DNA of 16,136 nucleotides, taken from NCBI GenBank assembly GCA_004566265.1, contig SPLB01000283.1, forward strand, positions 1 to 16,136. The letters run 5' to 3'. This DNA is from Paracoccaceae bacterium. Its GTDB lineage: Bacteria > Pseudomonadota > Alphaproteobacteria > Rhodobacterales > Rhodobacteraceae. Each line of letters starts with the position of its first letter. Position 1 is the stretch's first letter. Shown here piece by piece: positions 1 through 8,000 of this stretch. The position numbers were made by a program, and so were the translations under genes. Below the pieces are notes generated by a model. That model saw nothing but the letters and a program-made list of their open reading frames with translations, was not told where the DNA came from and did no database searches.

Positions 1-959
1 CGTGACATGCCGGATCCCGGATCAAACCGCGCCCGGCGTGCCTGACCCATATCGACGACCACACGGATGTCCTCAATCGTCAAAGAGGTTTCGGCGATTG
101 AGGTCGCCAACACCACCTTGCGGCCATGGGGTTCGGGCTGGATGGCTGCGCGTTGTTCGCCAAAGGGCAGGGCACCAAACAGCGGGCGGATGTGGCAGTC
201 GCCGGGAAGCTGCCCCTTCAGCGCCTTGGCCGCGCGGCGGATTTCGCCTTCGCCGGGCAGGAAGGCCAGAATGCCGCCTGCGTCAGCTCCCGCTTCCTTG
301 CGTGTGTCGCGTTCGGCTTGCAGGACCAGATCCACCAGCGCATCAACCCGCAGGGCTTTGGGCGGAAGCGGCTTTTGCAGCCAGCGGATTTCGACCGGGA
401 AGCTGCGCCCTTCGGAGGTCACAATCGGGGCCTCCATTAGGGCTGCTACGGGAGCGGCGTCTAATGTGGCTGACATGGCCAATAGGATCAGATCGTCGCG
501 CAATGCGCCCGCAACTTCGAGGCAGAGCGCAAGGCCGAGGTCGGCATTCAGGGAGCGTTCGTGAAATTCATCGAAAATAACCGCGCCAACGCCCGGCAGG
601 TCCGGTTCGGATTGTAGCATGCGAGTGAGGATGCCCTCGGTGACGACCTCAATGCGGGTGGTTTTGGACATTTTGCTTTCGCCGCGCACCCGGTAGCCAA
701 TGGTTTGGCCCGGTGTTTCACGTAGGGTTTCGGCCATGCGTTCGGCAGCGGTGCGCGCGGCCAAGCGCCGGGGTTCAAGCATGAGAATGCGCCCTTCGCA
801 GAGATCTGCTGCAAGCATGGCGAGCGGCACGCGCGTGGTTTTGCCCGCGCCCGGCGGTGCTTGGAGGACCGCGCGTCCTTTTGCGCGCAGAGCAGAGATC
901 AGGTCTGGCAGGGCGTCATCTATAGGAAGCTTGGTCGAAGAGGGAAACGGCGCAGTCAT
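1..959 (-). CDS. hrpB: ATP-dependent helicase HrpB, N-terminal part (cut by window edge)
   Basis: DEAH-box-type RNA helicase of the HrpB family. The gene starts at the ATG at 959-957 and runs off the left edge; 319 codons are present, while the family is usually about 800 residues. Visible motifs: Walker A APPGAGKTT (residues 34-42), EPRRLAAR (62-69, motif Ia), DEFHER (130-135, the HrpB form of the DEAH box), MSATLD (162-167, motif III), then the second RecA-like domain with FLPGEGEI (233-240) and ATSIAETSLT (285-294). The C-terminal HrpB-specific region lies outside the window. The cellular role of HrpB is poorly defined in the family; RNA unwinding driven by ATP hydrolysis is expected. It lies 48 bases downstream of the DUF3108 gene on the same strand, so the two could share a transcript. 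No stop or frameshift was seen in the translated stretch. Identity is sure; only the partial state is limiting. Confidence 0.93.
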   Translation of the reverse strand, partial: MTAPFPSSTKLPIDDALPDLISALRAKGRAVLQAPPGAGKTTRVPLAMLAADLCEGRILMLEPRRLAARTAAERMAETLRETPGQTIGYRVRGESKMSKTTRIEVVTEGILTRMLQSEPDLPGVGAVIFDEFHERSLNADLGLALCLEVAGALRDDLILLAMSATLDAAPVAALMEAPIVTSEGRSFPVEIRWLQKPLPPKALRVDALVDLVLQAERDTRKEAGADAGGILAFLPGEGEIRRAAKALKGQLPGDCHIRPLFGALPFGEQRAAIQPEPHGRKVVLATSIAETSLTIEDIRVVVDMGQARRARFDPGSGMS

Positions 960-1007
960 GAGCGCGGTTATGGCCTGTTGCTGCCGCAACGTCCAGATCA
1001 CGTGAGA

Positions 1008-1823
1008 TCAGCTTTCTGTCCCTGTGTTGTACCACTGCAGCATAACGGGACCATAGATGGTTTCCACACGTCCGCCAATCAGCATAAACTGACCATCGCG
1101 GCGGCGAACATAGTTGAGCGACACGTCAAAGTTACCGCGCTTGCGCAGTTGTTTTTCGCCATAGCCTGCTTCACGGATGAAAGCGCCGCGACAGGTGAAG
1201 CCTGCCTCGGTCTCCAACGGTTGGCTTAAGACCAAACGCGTGCGGCGCACGCCGTCGAATATTGGTAGATCTAGATTGCAAAGACGGGCCTCGGGAAGGG
1301 GGCCCGCCGCCAGCCAAAGAGCGGTTGCCGGATCAATCGTATCGCGCTGGGTCAGTGGGTTTAGGGGCGCGTGTGCGCCCTGTTTAGATCGTCCCACTGC
1401 GCCGCTGTCCACACGCGGGATTCCACCAACATAGGTCAGGGTTGCTGATGACCGGCGACGGCCTGTGTTGACGGCTTCGGTATAGGTGCGCGGTTCCGCC
1501 GTTCGACCTTGGCTACGCCAACGGCCTTCCGATTGCAGGTCAAACCGCACCTTGGCGAGGGTGCGAAGTGCGCCAGTGGTTGCAAACTGGCTGATGGTGC
1601 GGTAGCGGCCATTTGTGCGGTGACTTGCGATCCTAAGGTCCCCGAGCTTCAAACCAAGACCGCGCACCACATATTGCAACTCGTGCTGACCGGCTGCCGA
1701 TTGGGCTCGGGCGGCGCCGGAATATCCGCCGATCACAGGCAGGCAGATCAGGCCAAAACTGAATACCAAGGCCACTCCAAAGTTCAGACCAAAGCCGGGA
1801 CGGGACGGAAGCGGTCGGGACAT
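1008..1823 (-). CDS. Exported DUF3108 domain-containing protein
   Basis: A 271-residue protein with a long N-terminal signal: a basic N-region (MSRPLPSRPGF), a hydrophobic stretch at about residues 16-35, and a plausible cleavage site after ARA near residue 40, so the mature protein is probably periplasmic. The rest resembles the DUF3108 family: an opening segment HELQYVVRGLGLKLGDL (48-64) and a C-terminal segment ending in IYGPVMLQWY, typical of a beta-rich envelope protein. No catalytic motif was recognised, and the family has no established biochemical role known to me. The start is well supported by AAGGAG at 1834-1829, five bases upstream of the ATG at 1823. The next gene downstream is hrpB; the upstream neighbour meaB is divergent across a 156-bp gap. 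Family assignment is by remembered pattern, not by search. Confidence 0.8.
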   Translation of the reverse strand: MSRPLPSRPGFGLNFGVALVFSFGLICLPVIGGYSGAARAQSAAGQHELQYVVRGLGLKLGDLRIASHRTNGRYRTISQFATTGALRTLAKVRFDLQSEGRWRSQGRTAEPRTYTEAVNTGRRRSSATLTYVGGIPRVDSGAVGRSKQGAHAPLNPLTQRDTIDPATALWLAAGPLPEARLCNLDLPIFDGVRRTRLVLSQPLETEAGFTCRGAFIREAGYGEKQLRKRGNFDVSLNYVRRRDGQFMLIGGRVETIYGPVMLQWYNTGTES

Positions 1824-1828
1824 TCTGG

Positions 1829-1834
1829 CTCCTT
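1829..1834 (-). promoter_or_regulatory. Ribosome binding site of the DUF3108 gene
   Basis: On the minus strand AAGGAG lies five bases before the ATG at 1823. This fixes the start of the exported protein and supports the long signal peptide over an internal start. Confidence 0.7.
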
Positions 1835-1979
1835 TTACGGGCGTGCTTTACCAGGGTCACCGCGCGGCGACCGCGGCACTTGGGCGTGATGCGCGGCGTC
1901 TGAGTGGTCAAAGCTGGACAAGTGCCACTCCTCTAAGCCATCAAGGCGGGACGGAACAAGGGGGCTCGCAGGGATCATC

Positions 1980-2954
1980 ATGGATATCGCAAAGCTGAGT
2001 GAACAGATCCTGAGTGGAGATCGCCGTGCGTTGGCACGGGCCATTACATTGGTTGAAAGCGGGCGTCAGGATCACCGGACTAAAGCGGACGCGCTGATGC
2101 TGGAATTGGCGGGTGCGGGGCGTCAGGCGCTTCGAATCGGTCTGTCCGGGACACCTGGGGTTGGTAAATCCACCTTTATCGAGGCTTTTGGCATGATGTT
2201 GGTGGCGCAAGGGCTCAAGATTGCTGTTCTGGCGGTGGACCCGTCGTCTGCCCGTTCAGGGGGGTCAATTCTAGGTGATAAAACCCGGATGGAGCGGCTG
2301 AGTCGCGAGAGGTCGGCCTTTATTCGACCCAGTCCGAGCCAAAATCACCTTGGCGGCGTGGCCCGTCGCAGCCGCGAAGCGGTGGGCCTGTGCGAAGCTG
2401 CGGGCTTTGATGTCGTACTGATCGAAACCGTTGGCGTTGGTCAGTCGGAGACCATGGTGGCGGAAATGGCAGATCTGTTCTTGCTGCTGCTCGCCCCGGC
2501 TGGCGGGGACGAGCTGCAGGGCGTGAAACGCGGCATTATGGAAATTGCCGATATGATCCTTGTCAACAAGGCAGACGGCGACCTCAAAGCGGCGGCGACA
2601 CGCACCTGTGCGGATTATGCAGGCGCGCTGCGCCTGTTGCGTAAACGTCCGCAGGATCCAAGCGACCACCCCAAAGCGCTGACGGTTTCGGCCCTGGAAG
2701 AAGACGGACTTGAGACAGCATGGCACGACATGCAGGCGCTTACCAAATGGCGTCGTCAAAAGGGCCATTTTGAAGCCAACCGGGCCCGTCAGGCGCGCCA
2801 CTGGTTTGCGGAAGAAATCCGCCACAGCCTGCTGGCACGTCTGGAAACCCCTTGGGCCAAAGACCGCATGGCGCTCCTGGCAGATGAGGTTGCACAAGGC
2901 CGCCGCGGAATTGGCGAGGCGGCGCAGGATTTCCTGACCGGTCTTGGCAGTTGA
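1980..2954 (+). CDS. meaB: MeaB/ArgK-type GTPase, methylmalonyl-CoA mutase chaperone
   Basis: G3E-type P-loop GTPase (MeaB, also called ArgK or MMAA) that protects and reloads the adenosylcobalamin-dependent methylmalonyl-CoA mutase, acting in the cytoplasm on the propionyl-CoA to succinyl-CoA route. The 324 residues match the family's length. Motifs: Walker A GTPGVGKST (57-65), VDPSS (86-90), GGSILGDKTRM (94-104), RPSPSQNHLGG (116-126), ETVGVGQSE (149-157) and the guanine-specificity motif NKAD (196-199); the C-terminal part is helical and likely used for dimerisation. The ATG at 1980 has only a weak purine-rich CAGGGA upstream. No mutase gene is in the window, so the partner must be encoded elsewhere. 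A related GTPase could serve another cobalamin mutase, for example ethylmalonyl-CoA mutase; the sequence alone does not decide this. The old name argK (arginine transport kinase) is misleading. Confidence 0.93.
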   Translation: MDIAKLSEQILSGDRRALARAITLVESGRQDHRTKADALMLELAGAGRQALRIGLSGTPGVGKSTFIEAFGMMLVAQGLKIAVLAVDPSSARSGGSILGDKTRMERLSRERSAFIRPSPSQNHLGGVARRSREAVGLCEAAGFDVVLIETVGVGQSETMVAEMADLFLLLLAPAGGDELQGVKRGIMEIADMILVNKADGDLKAAATRTCADYAGALRLLRKRPQDPSDHPKALTVSALEEDGLETAWHDMQALTKWRRQKGHFEANRARQARHWFAEEIRHSLLARLETPWAKDRMALLADEVAQGRRGIGEAAQDFLTGLGS

Positions 2955-2976
2955 AGCACAGCAAAAAACTACATTT

Positions 2977-2995
2977 CAGGGCCCATTTCGCCCTG
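2977..2995 (+). terminator. Weak hairpin behind meaB
   Basis: A 6-bp stem CAGGGC/GCCCTG encloses a 7-base loop, 23 bases after the meaB stop. There is no T-tract after it, so it is at best a weak or factor-assisted terminator. Confidence 0.3.
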
Positions 2996-3085
2996 TGTTC
3001 ACAGGGACAAGTCAGCAGAAGCGGTCTTCAGCGCGTTTGAGGGCGGAATTATTCGAAGCGCTGCCACAAATCCGGCGTATACGAC

Positions 3086-3114
3086 TTGACCATACCTGAG
3101 ATTCCCCCTAAACG
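3086..3114 (+). promoter_or_regulatory. Candidate promoter for rpmB
   Basis: TTGACC (3086-3091) matches five of six bases of the -35 consensus and is followed after exactly 17 bases by TAAACG (3109-3114), a poor -10. It would give a leader of about 110 bases before rpmB. A second, weaker pair is TTGTGA (3154) with GATACG (3177). Neither is proven. Confidence 0.35.
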
Positions 3115-3130
3115 CATCCAACCAGTTTTC

Positions 3131-3153
3131 GGGCGCAGCTAATGGCCGCGCCC
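3131..3153 (+). other. Hairpin in the rpmB leader
   Basis: GGGCGC (3131-3136) and GCGCCC (3148-3153) can form a 6-bp all-G/C stem around an 11-base loop, about 80 bases before the rpmB start and downstream of the candidate promoter. It has no following T-tract. It could be a leader structure of the ribosomal protein mRNA or chance; no known leader motif was recognised. Confidence 0.3.
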
Positions 3154-3231
3154 TTGTGATTTGGCGCTTGATTCGAGATACGCGAACGGATCGTGATTGT
3201 TTTACGCGCCGCAGATACGAAGGAAAATACC

Positions 3232-3522
3232 ATGTCGCGCCGCTGCGAACTGACCGGAAAAGGCCCGATGACTGGCAACAATGTCAGCCACGCCAACAAC
3301 AAAACCAAACGTCGTTTCCTGCCGAACTTGAACGATGTCACCCTGCAGTCCGAGACCCTGGGCCGCGGTGTTAAACTGCGCATCTCAGCAGCTGCTCTGC
3401 GGTCGGTTGATCACCGCGGTGGCCTGGATGCGTTCCTGGCAAAAGCGAAGGACATCGAACTGTCCGATAACGCTCTGAAAATAAAAAAAGAAATCGCGAA
3501 AGCACAAGCTGCTCAGGCCTAA
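3232..3522 (+). CDS. rpmB: 50S ribosomal protein L28
   Basis: A 96-residue basic protein of the bacterial L28 (bL28) family, a component of the large ribosomal subunit. The N-terminus [20 protein letters not shown] and the following [12 protein letters not shown] are the family signature; the C-terminus is the helical, lysine- and alanine-rich tail seen in alphaproteobacteria. The start at 3232 is chosen because L28 begins at this methionine and AAGGAA lies at 3220-3225, six bases upstream; an in-frame ATG at 3193 would add 13 residues with no family support. Only one cysteine (Cys5) is present, so this is not the zinc-ribbon form. It is transcribed alone, with a hairpin about 50 bases after its stop. 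Confidence 0.96.
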   Translation: MSRRCELTGKGPMTGNNVSHANNKTKRRFLPNLNDVTLQSETLGRGVKLRISAAALRSVDHRGGLDAFLAKAKDIELSDNALKIKKEIAKAQAAQA

Positions 3523-3571
3523 TCTCTGTGGTCGGCACGTCCCCGCCGATCTGACATGATCAGTATTTTTT

Positions 3572-3603
3572 GAACCGCCGTGCAAGACTTGCGCGGCGGT
3601 TTC
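3572..3603 (+). terminator. Terminator hairpin behind rpmB
   Basis: GAACCGCCGTGC (3572-3583) pairs with GCGCGGCGGTTTC (ending 3603) with one G-T wobble and a loop of a few bases. The stem is long and G/C-rich; the following sequence is T-rich but interrupted (CATTTCTTG), and T6 lies just before the stem. It is well placed to end rpmB transcription and to separate it from the copper genes. Confidence 0.65.
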
Positions 3604-3684
3604 ATTTCTTGTTGTATGTGCGGGCAGGCTGCGGCGGAAAGACCCCTTGTAGCCAAGCGGTCGCACTGCCATATGCAGGCACAA

Positions 3685-4032
3685 ATGAAACTACGGCGGA
3701 CATATTTGGCTCTGTTTTTGGCTTTTTGCCTTGCGGTGACTGCCCAGGCGGCGGTAGCGCCGCGCGGGCAAGAGGCTGGTGAGCAGGCGATTTTATGCAC
3801 CGGGGCAGGCGTGGTGGTTGTCGATCTCGATGCGGAGGGCTTCCCGAAAGGGTCTCCGCATCACTGCCCTGAGTGCTGTCTGCACTTATTGGTTGTAGTC
3901 GTGGGTTTTGTCCCCCTTGTGTACCCGCTGAAGGCGGTCCGCCCTCTGTCGCGTGTTGTCACGCCGCAAGTGGAAGGGGCTGTGCCTGTGGTCCATGTGC
4001 TGTGGGCCCGCGCGCCTCCGCACCGCGCCTGA
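3685..4032 (+). CDS. Small exported DUF2946-like protein, copper-linked
   Basis: Probably 115 residues from the ATG at 3685. A positively charged start MKLRR and a hydrophobic stretch YLALFLAFCLAVTAQA form a signal peptide with likely cleavage after AQA. The mature part has ILCTGAGVVVVDLDAEG followed by a CPEC motif (CxxC) next to two histidines (PHHCPECC), then a second hydrophobic segment LLVVVVGFVPLVYPL. This pattern of a CTG box, a D-x-D-x-G turn and a C-P-x-C motif resembles DUF2946-type proteins that often sit beside copper-handling genes. The ribosome binding site is weak, and the in-frame ATGs at 3673 or 3616 are alternatives. Its stop lies 44 bases before the PCu(A)C gene, so co-transcription is likely. 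Copper binding is inferred from neighbourhood and the Cys/His residues only. Confidence 0.65.
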   Translation: MKLRRTYLALFLAFCLAVTAQAAVAPRGQEAGEQAILCTGAGVVVVDLDAEGFPKGSPHHCPECCLHLLVVVVGFVPLVYPLKAVRPLSRVVTPQVEGAVPVVHVLWARAPPHRA

Positions 4033-4064
4033 ACCTTCCACACGTCCAAATCACTCAGACTGAC

Positions 4065-4070
4065 AGGAGA
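4065..4070 (+). promoter_or_regulatory. Ribosome binding site of the PCu(A)C gene
   Basis: AGGAGA lies six bases upstream of the ATG at 4077 and selects that start over the far-upstream in-frame ATG at 3873, which would put the signal peptide in the middle of the protein. Confidence 0.7.
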
Positions 4071-4076
4071 CGACAC

Positions 4077-4565
4077 ATGTCGCTCAAATCATTTCCCGCA
4101 GCTTTTGCGGCCATTCTTGCCTTGTCCACCGCCGCCATTGCTGAAAGCCACATCATGGTGCACGACGCGTATGCGCGGTCCTCGAACCCTAAAGCGGGCG
4201 CCGCGTTTATGCACATTATGAACAATGGTCAGGAGACCGACCGTCTGCTCGCAGTCACATCGGATGTCGCGGCACGCACCGAGCTGCACACTCACAAAGA
4301 AGACGCCAATGGCGTTATGAAAATGACGCATGTCGAAGAGGGCTTCGAGATTCCCGCAGGCGGCATGCACATGCTGAAGCGCGGCGGTGACCATGTTATG
4401 TTCTTGGGTCTCAAGGCACCGTTTGAAGATGGCGCAACCTTACCGATCACGCTTGTCTTTGAAAAGGCGGGCGAGATCTTGGTAGAGGTATCCGTTGATC
4501 AGACGCGCAAGGCCAAACATAGCGAGGGTCATGAGGGGCACGATCACTCGGGCCATGACCACTAA
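4077..4565 (+). CDS. PCu(A)C family periplasmic copper chaperone
   Basis: A 162-residue periplasmic Cu(I) chaperone (PCu(A)C, DUF461) that hands copper to the CuA or CuB site of cytochrome c oxidase, usually together with Sco. Residues 1-22 are a signal peptide (MSLKSFPAAFAAILALSTAA, cleavage near AIA-ES). The fold signature follows: VHDAYARSSNPKAGAAFM, then the copper ligands in ELHTH...VMKM and, after EIPAGGMHML, GGDHVMFLG; the H-M-H-M ligand set of the family is complete, with spacings about one residue longer than the H-X10-M-X21-H-X-M consensus. The C-terminus is a histidine-rich tail (KHSEGHEGHDHSGHDH) that may give extra metal sites. The neighbour upstream is the DUF2946-like gene; a hairpin terminator follows. 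No sco or oxidase gene is in the window. Confidence 0.92.
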   Translation: MSLKSFPAAFAAILALSTAAIAESHIMVHDAYARSSNPKAGAAFMHIMNNGQETDRLLAVTSDVAARTELHTHKEDANGVMKMTHVEEGFEIPAGGMHMLKRGGDHVMFLGLKAPFEDGATLPITLVFEKAGEILVEVSVDQTRKAKHSEGHEGHDHSGHDH

Positions 4566-4596
4566 ACGCGCTAACCCTCTGGAATAAAATCTCAAT

Positions 4597-4618
4597 CCTG
4601 CCGCGTATTCGTGGCAGG
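4597..4618 (+). terminator. Terminator hairpin behind the copper chaperone
   Basis: CCTGCCGCG and CGTGGCAGG form a 9-bp stem with one G-T wobble around a TATT loop, 31 bases after the stop. The bases that follow are only moderately T-rich (CTCTTTGCTGTTC). Confidence 0.65.
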
Positions 4619-5022
4619 CTCTTTGCTGTTCTGGTGAAAAAATCGGCCTTCAGTTTGGAGGCGACGGCGAGATGGCGTACGCGTCGTCCGTCACGGCCGT
4701 GCCTTCCGCTTTCAGCTGGCCGAGGTCGCCGTCACCGGCTCCATGGTTTCCGCCATCCTTCCCGCTATACAGCGATCGCGCGCGCCTCCGGCAAGCGTCT
4801 GAGAGCGATCCCCACCCACTCTGGGTGAAAGCGGCAGAACAGGTCCGTCCGCCGCGCTGAAAAACACCATCGCCGAACCAGAATATAGCGGTTTCCCGGT
4901 CTGATCCGTCCAGTCTCAGCGGCCCGTCCAACCGCAGGTAACGCTTAGGCCAAAAACGCTAGTCCTGCGGTCGGCCTCACGCGATTTTACCGTTTAAGGG
5001 AAGGTCAAATGGGCAATGTCGG
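4619..5022 (+). other. Gene-free stretch between the copper genes and putA
   Basis: About 400 bases in which all frames are interrupted or give low-complexity translations. Short open frames occur (4634-4828 and 4672-4860 plus, 4650-4931 minus), but none has a ribosome binding site or a recognisable motif. Part of it may be a decayed gene: one plus frame around 4700-4770 reads FRFQLAEVAVTGSMVSAILP, which looks coding, but I cannot name a family. The putA 3' end points into this region from the right. Confidence 0.4.
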
Positions 5023-8000
5023 TTAACTTGCGTCGGCCAGCAACGAGGCGTTGCCGCCCGCAGCAGTGGTGTCGATGCAGGTGTGGCGTTCCAGTCGGCA
5101 GCGGTCAGCTAGATCCTGTTCTGCCCAAAGCGGCAGGAGCTGTCCATCGTGGTCTGCAAGCGCCTGGCGTGCGGTGCGCAGGTCATCGTCTTCCCCCCAG
5201 AACGCAACACCCTGAAACCCAGAAAGGCGGCTCAGGTCATGCAGATCCAAAGCGCCGTCTAACGTGTGGTCTCCGGCAGCGCCAGGTGCAATAATCGCGG
5301 CGCGGCATCCGTTGGCTCGGGCGGTTGTTGCCTGGGATTGCGCTGCCTCCGGTGTTGGCCCTAAACACAGCACGATGCCGCGCCCGTAGGTGGCGAGAAT
5401 GTTGGATTCCCCGGTGGGGCCGGGCAGGGCGGTCTCTGACAGGATCACGCGATCTGGTTGCGGGATGCGATCCAGCAGCGCCTGTGCATCGGCATAGCTG
5501 ACGGTTGCGGCCCCTGTGGCGGCGCTGGGGGAAGTGGGCGCCTTCGTGAACCGTTTTACGTAAGCCGGGCCGCCTGCCTTGGGACCGGTGCCCGAAAGGC
5601 CCTCACCGCCAAAGGGTTGCGAGCCGACAATTGCGCCGATCTGGTTGCGGTTGATGTATATGTTCCCAACAGTCAGACGTCCGGTCACCTGCTGGATACG
5701 ATCATCAATGCGTGAATGCATGCCGAAAGTCAGGCCAAAGCCAGAGTTATTGATCGCATCGACCACTTTGTCCAACGCATTTGCCTTGTAGGTCGCCACA
5801 TGCAGGACCGGTCCAAAGATTTCGCGGCTCATCTCCTCGATCCCGTTCACGCGGACTACTGTCGGCGCGACAAAGGTGCCGACAGCGGGACGGGTAAGCT
5901 CCTTGATCACGCGGCCTTCTGTGCGGGCGGCTTCAATATAGTCCTGTATCTCTGCGCGTGCGGCTTCGTTGATGACGGGGCCGACATCGGTGTGCATCTG
6001 CCACGGCTGCCCCACGACCAACTCGTCCATCGCGCCACACAGCATCGTTAGATAGGTGTCTGCGACATCTTCCTGCACATAAAGGCAGCGCAGCGCGGAA
6101 CAGCGCTGGCCTGCCGATTGAAAAGCGGAGGCGACAATGTCTTTGACCGCCTGCTCTGGAAGCGCAGTGGAGTCGACGATCATGGCGTTCAGGCCACCAG
6201 TCTCTGCGATCAGCGGTGCGCTGGGTGGCAGGGTTTTGGCCATAGTGCGATTGATGCGCTGGGCTGTGGCTGTGGAACCTGTAAAGCAAACGCCGGAAAT
6301 CCGCGCGTCCGAAGTCAGTGCTGCACCCACAACGGATCCCGGTCCGGGCAGCAGTTGCAGGGCGGTGGCGGGCACGCCAGCCTCTAGCAGCAGGCGCACG
6401 CCCACCGCCGCGTTTACGGCTGTCGTCTCAGCCGGTTTCGCCAGCACAGCATTACCTGCGGCAAGAGCCGCAGCGATTTGGCCAGTGAAGATCGCCAGCG
6501 GGAAGTTCCATGGGCTGATGCAGGTGAAAAGGCCGCGTGCAGGTTGTTCGAGTTCCTGCGCGCGGGCGCCGTAATAGCGCAGGAAATCAACCGCTTCGCG
6601 CAGCTCTGCAATGGCGTCCATAGGGGTTTTGCCGGCTTCGCGGGTCAGCACCGCGAAGATTTCTCCAAAATTCTGCTCGTAGAGGTCAGCCGCTCGGAAC
6701 AGCACTGCACAGCGCTCTGCGGCTGTTGCGTCCCAGGTGGCGGCATCGCTCAGCGCGGCCTCAACGGTTGCTGCATCAGCAAGGGTGACGGTGCCCACTT
6801 TATCGGTTGGATCTGCAGGGTTTTGGGCCGCAAGGGTTTTTGTCCCCGCAGCAGGGCGCGCGGTCATTGGGCCAATGTGCCAATGATGCGTCGCAAATGG
6901 GGTCCGTGCGGCTTCTATCGCATCAAGATCATCTTCGTCGTGCAGGTCCCAGCCTTGTGAGTTTTTACGCTCTGCCCCGTAAAGGGTGGCAGGCGGCAGC
7001 ACGGCGGTGTTGATCCCCGCGGGATCATATTCGGCAAAAGGATCGGCGGCGACGACTGCGGCTGGGACATCCTCATCCACGATCTGGTTCACAAAAGAGG
7101 AGTTCGCGCCGTTTTCCAGCAGGCGGCGCACCAGATACGCCAGCAGGTCACGGTGCGCACCGACCGGGGCGTAGATGCGGCAGCGGGCATTGTGTTTCTT
7201 GCGGACAATGGCGTGCAGCGCTTCGCCCATGCCATGCAGGCGCTGAAACTCAAAAGCATTCAGATCGGTGGCAAGGTCCAAAACTGCGGCGACGGTATGG
7301 GCATTGTGGGTCGCAAACTGTGGATAGATCCGGTCTGTCATGCCCAAAAGCTTCTTGGCATTGGTGATGTAAGAAATATCGGTCGCAACCTTCTGGGTGA
7401 AAACAGGGAAATCCCTTAGGCCTTCGACCTGCGAACGTTTGATTTCTGTATCCCAGTAGGCACCTTTTACCAGTCGAACCATGATCTTGCGGTCCAATTC
7501 GGTCGAGAGCTGATAGAGCCAGTCCAGAACCCCAGCAGCGCGTCGGCCATAGGCCTGTACAACCACGCCGAACCCGTCCCAGCCGGTCAGTGACGGGTCG
7601 CGCAGGACGGCTTCGATCACATCCAGCGACAGGTCCAGGCGGTCTGCTTCTTCGGCGTCAATGTTTAGACCCATTCCAGCGGCTTTTGCAGCCTGCGCAA
7701 GCTCTAGTGTGCGCGGAACAAGCTCTTCCATAACGCGGGTTTTCTGGGACACTTCATACCGGGGGTGCAACGCCGAGAGTTTAATCGAGATACCGGGGTT
7801 TTCACGAATGTCGGTTGCAGTGCATTCGGTGGAAAGCTTGGAAATCGCGTCCGAATAGGCGGTAAAGAAGGTATCGGCGTCGGCTTGTGTCAGCGCGGCT
7901 TCGCCCAGCATGTCATAGGAATACGTATAGCCTTTGGTGACTTGCGGGCCGCCACGCTTCAGCGCCTCTTCGATGGTCTGACCCAGCACGAACTGCGCGC

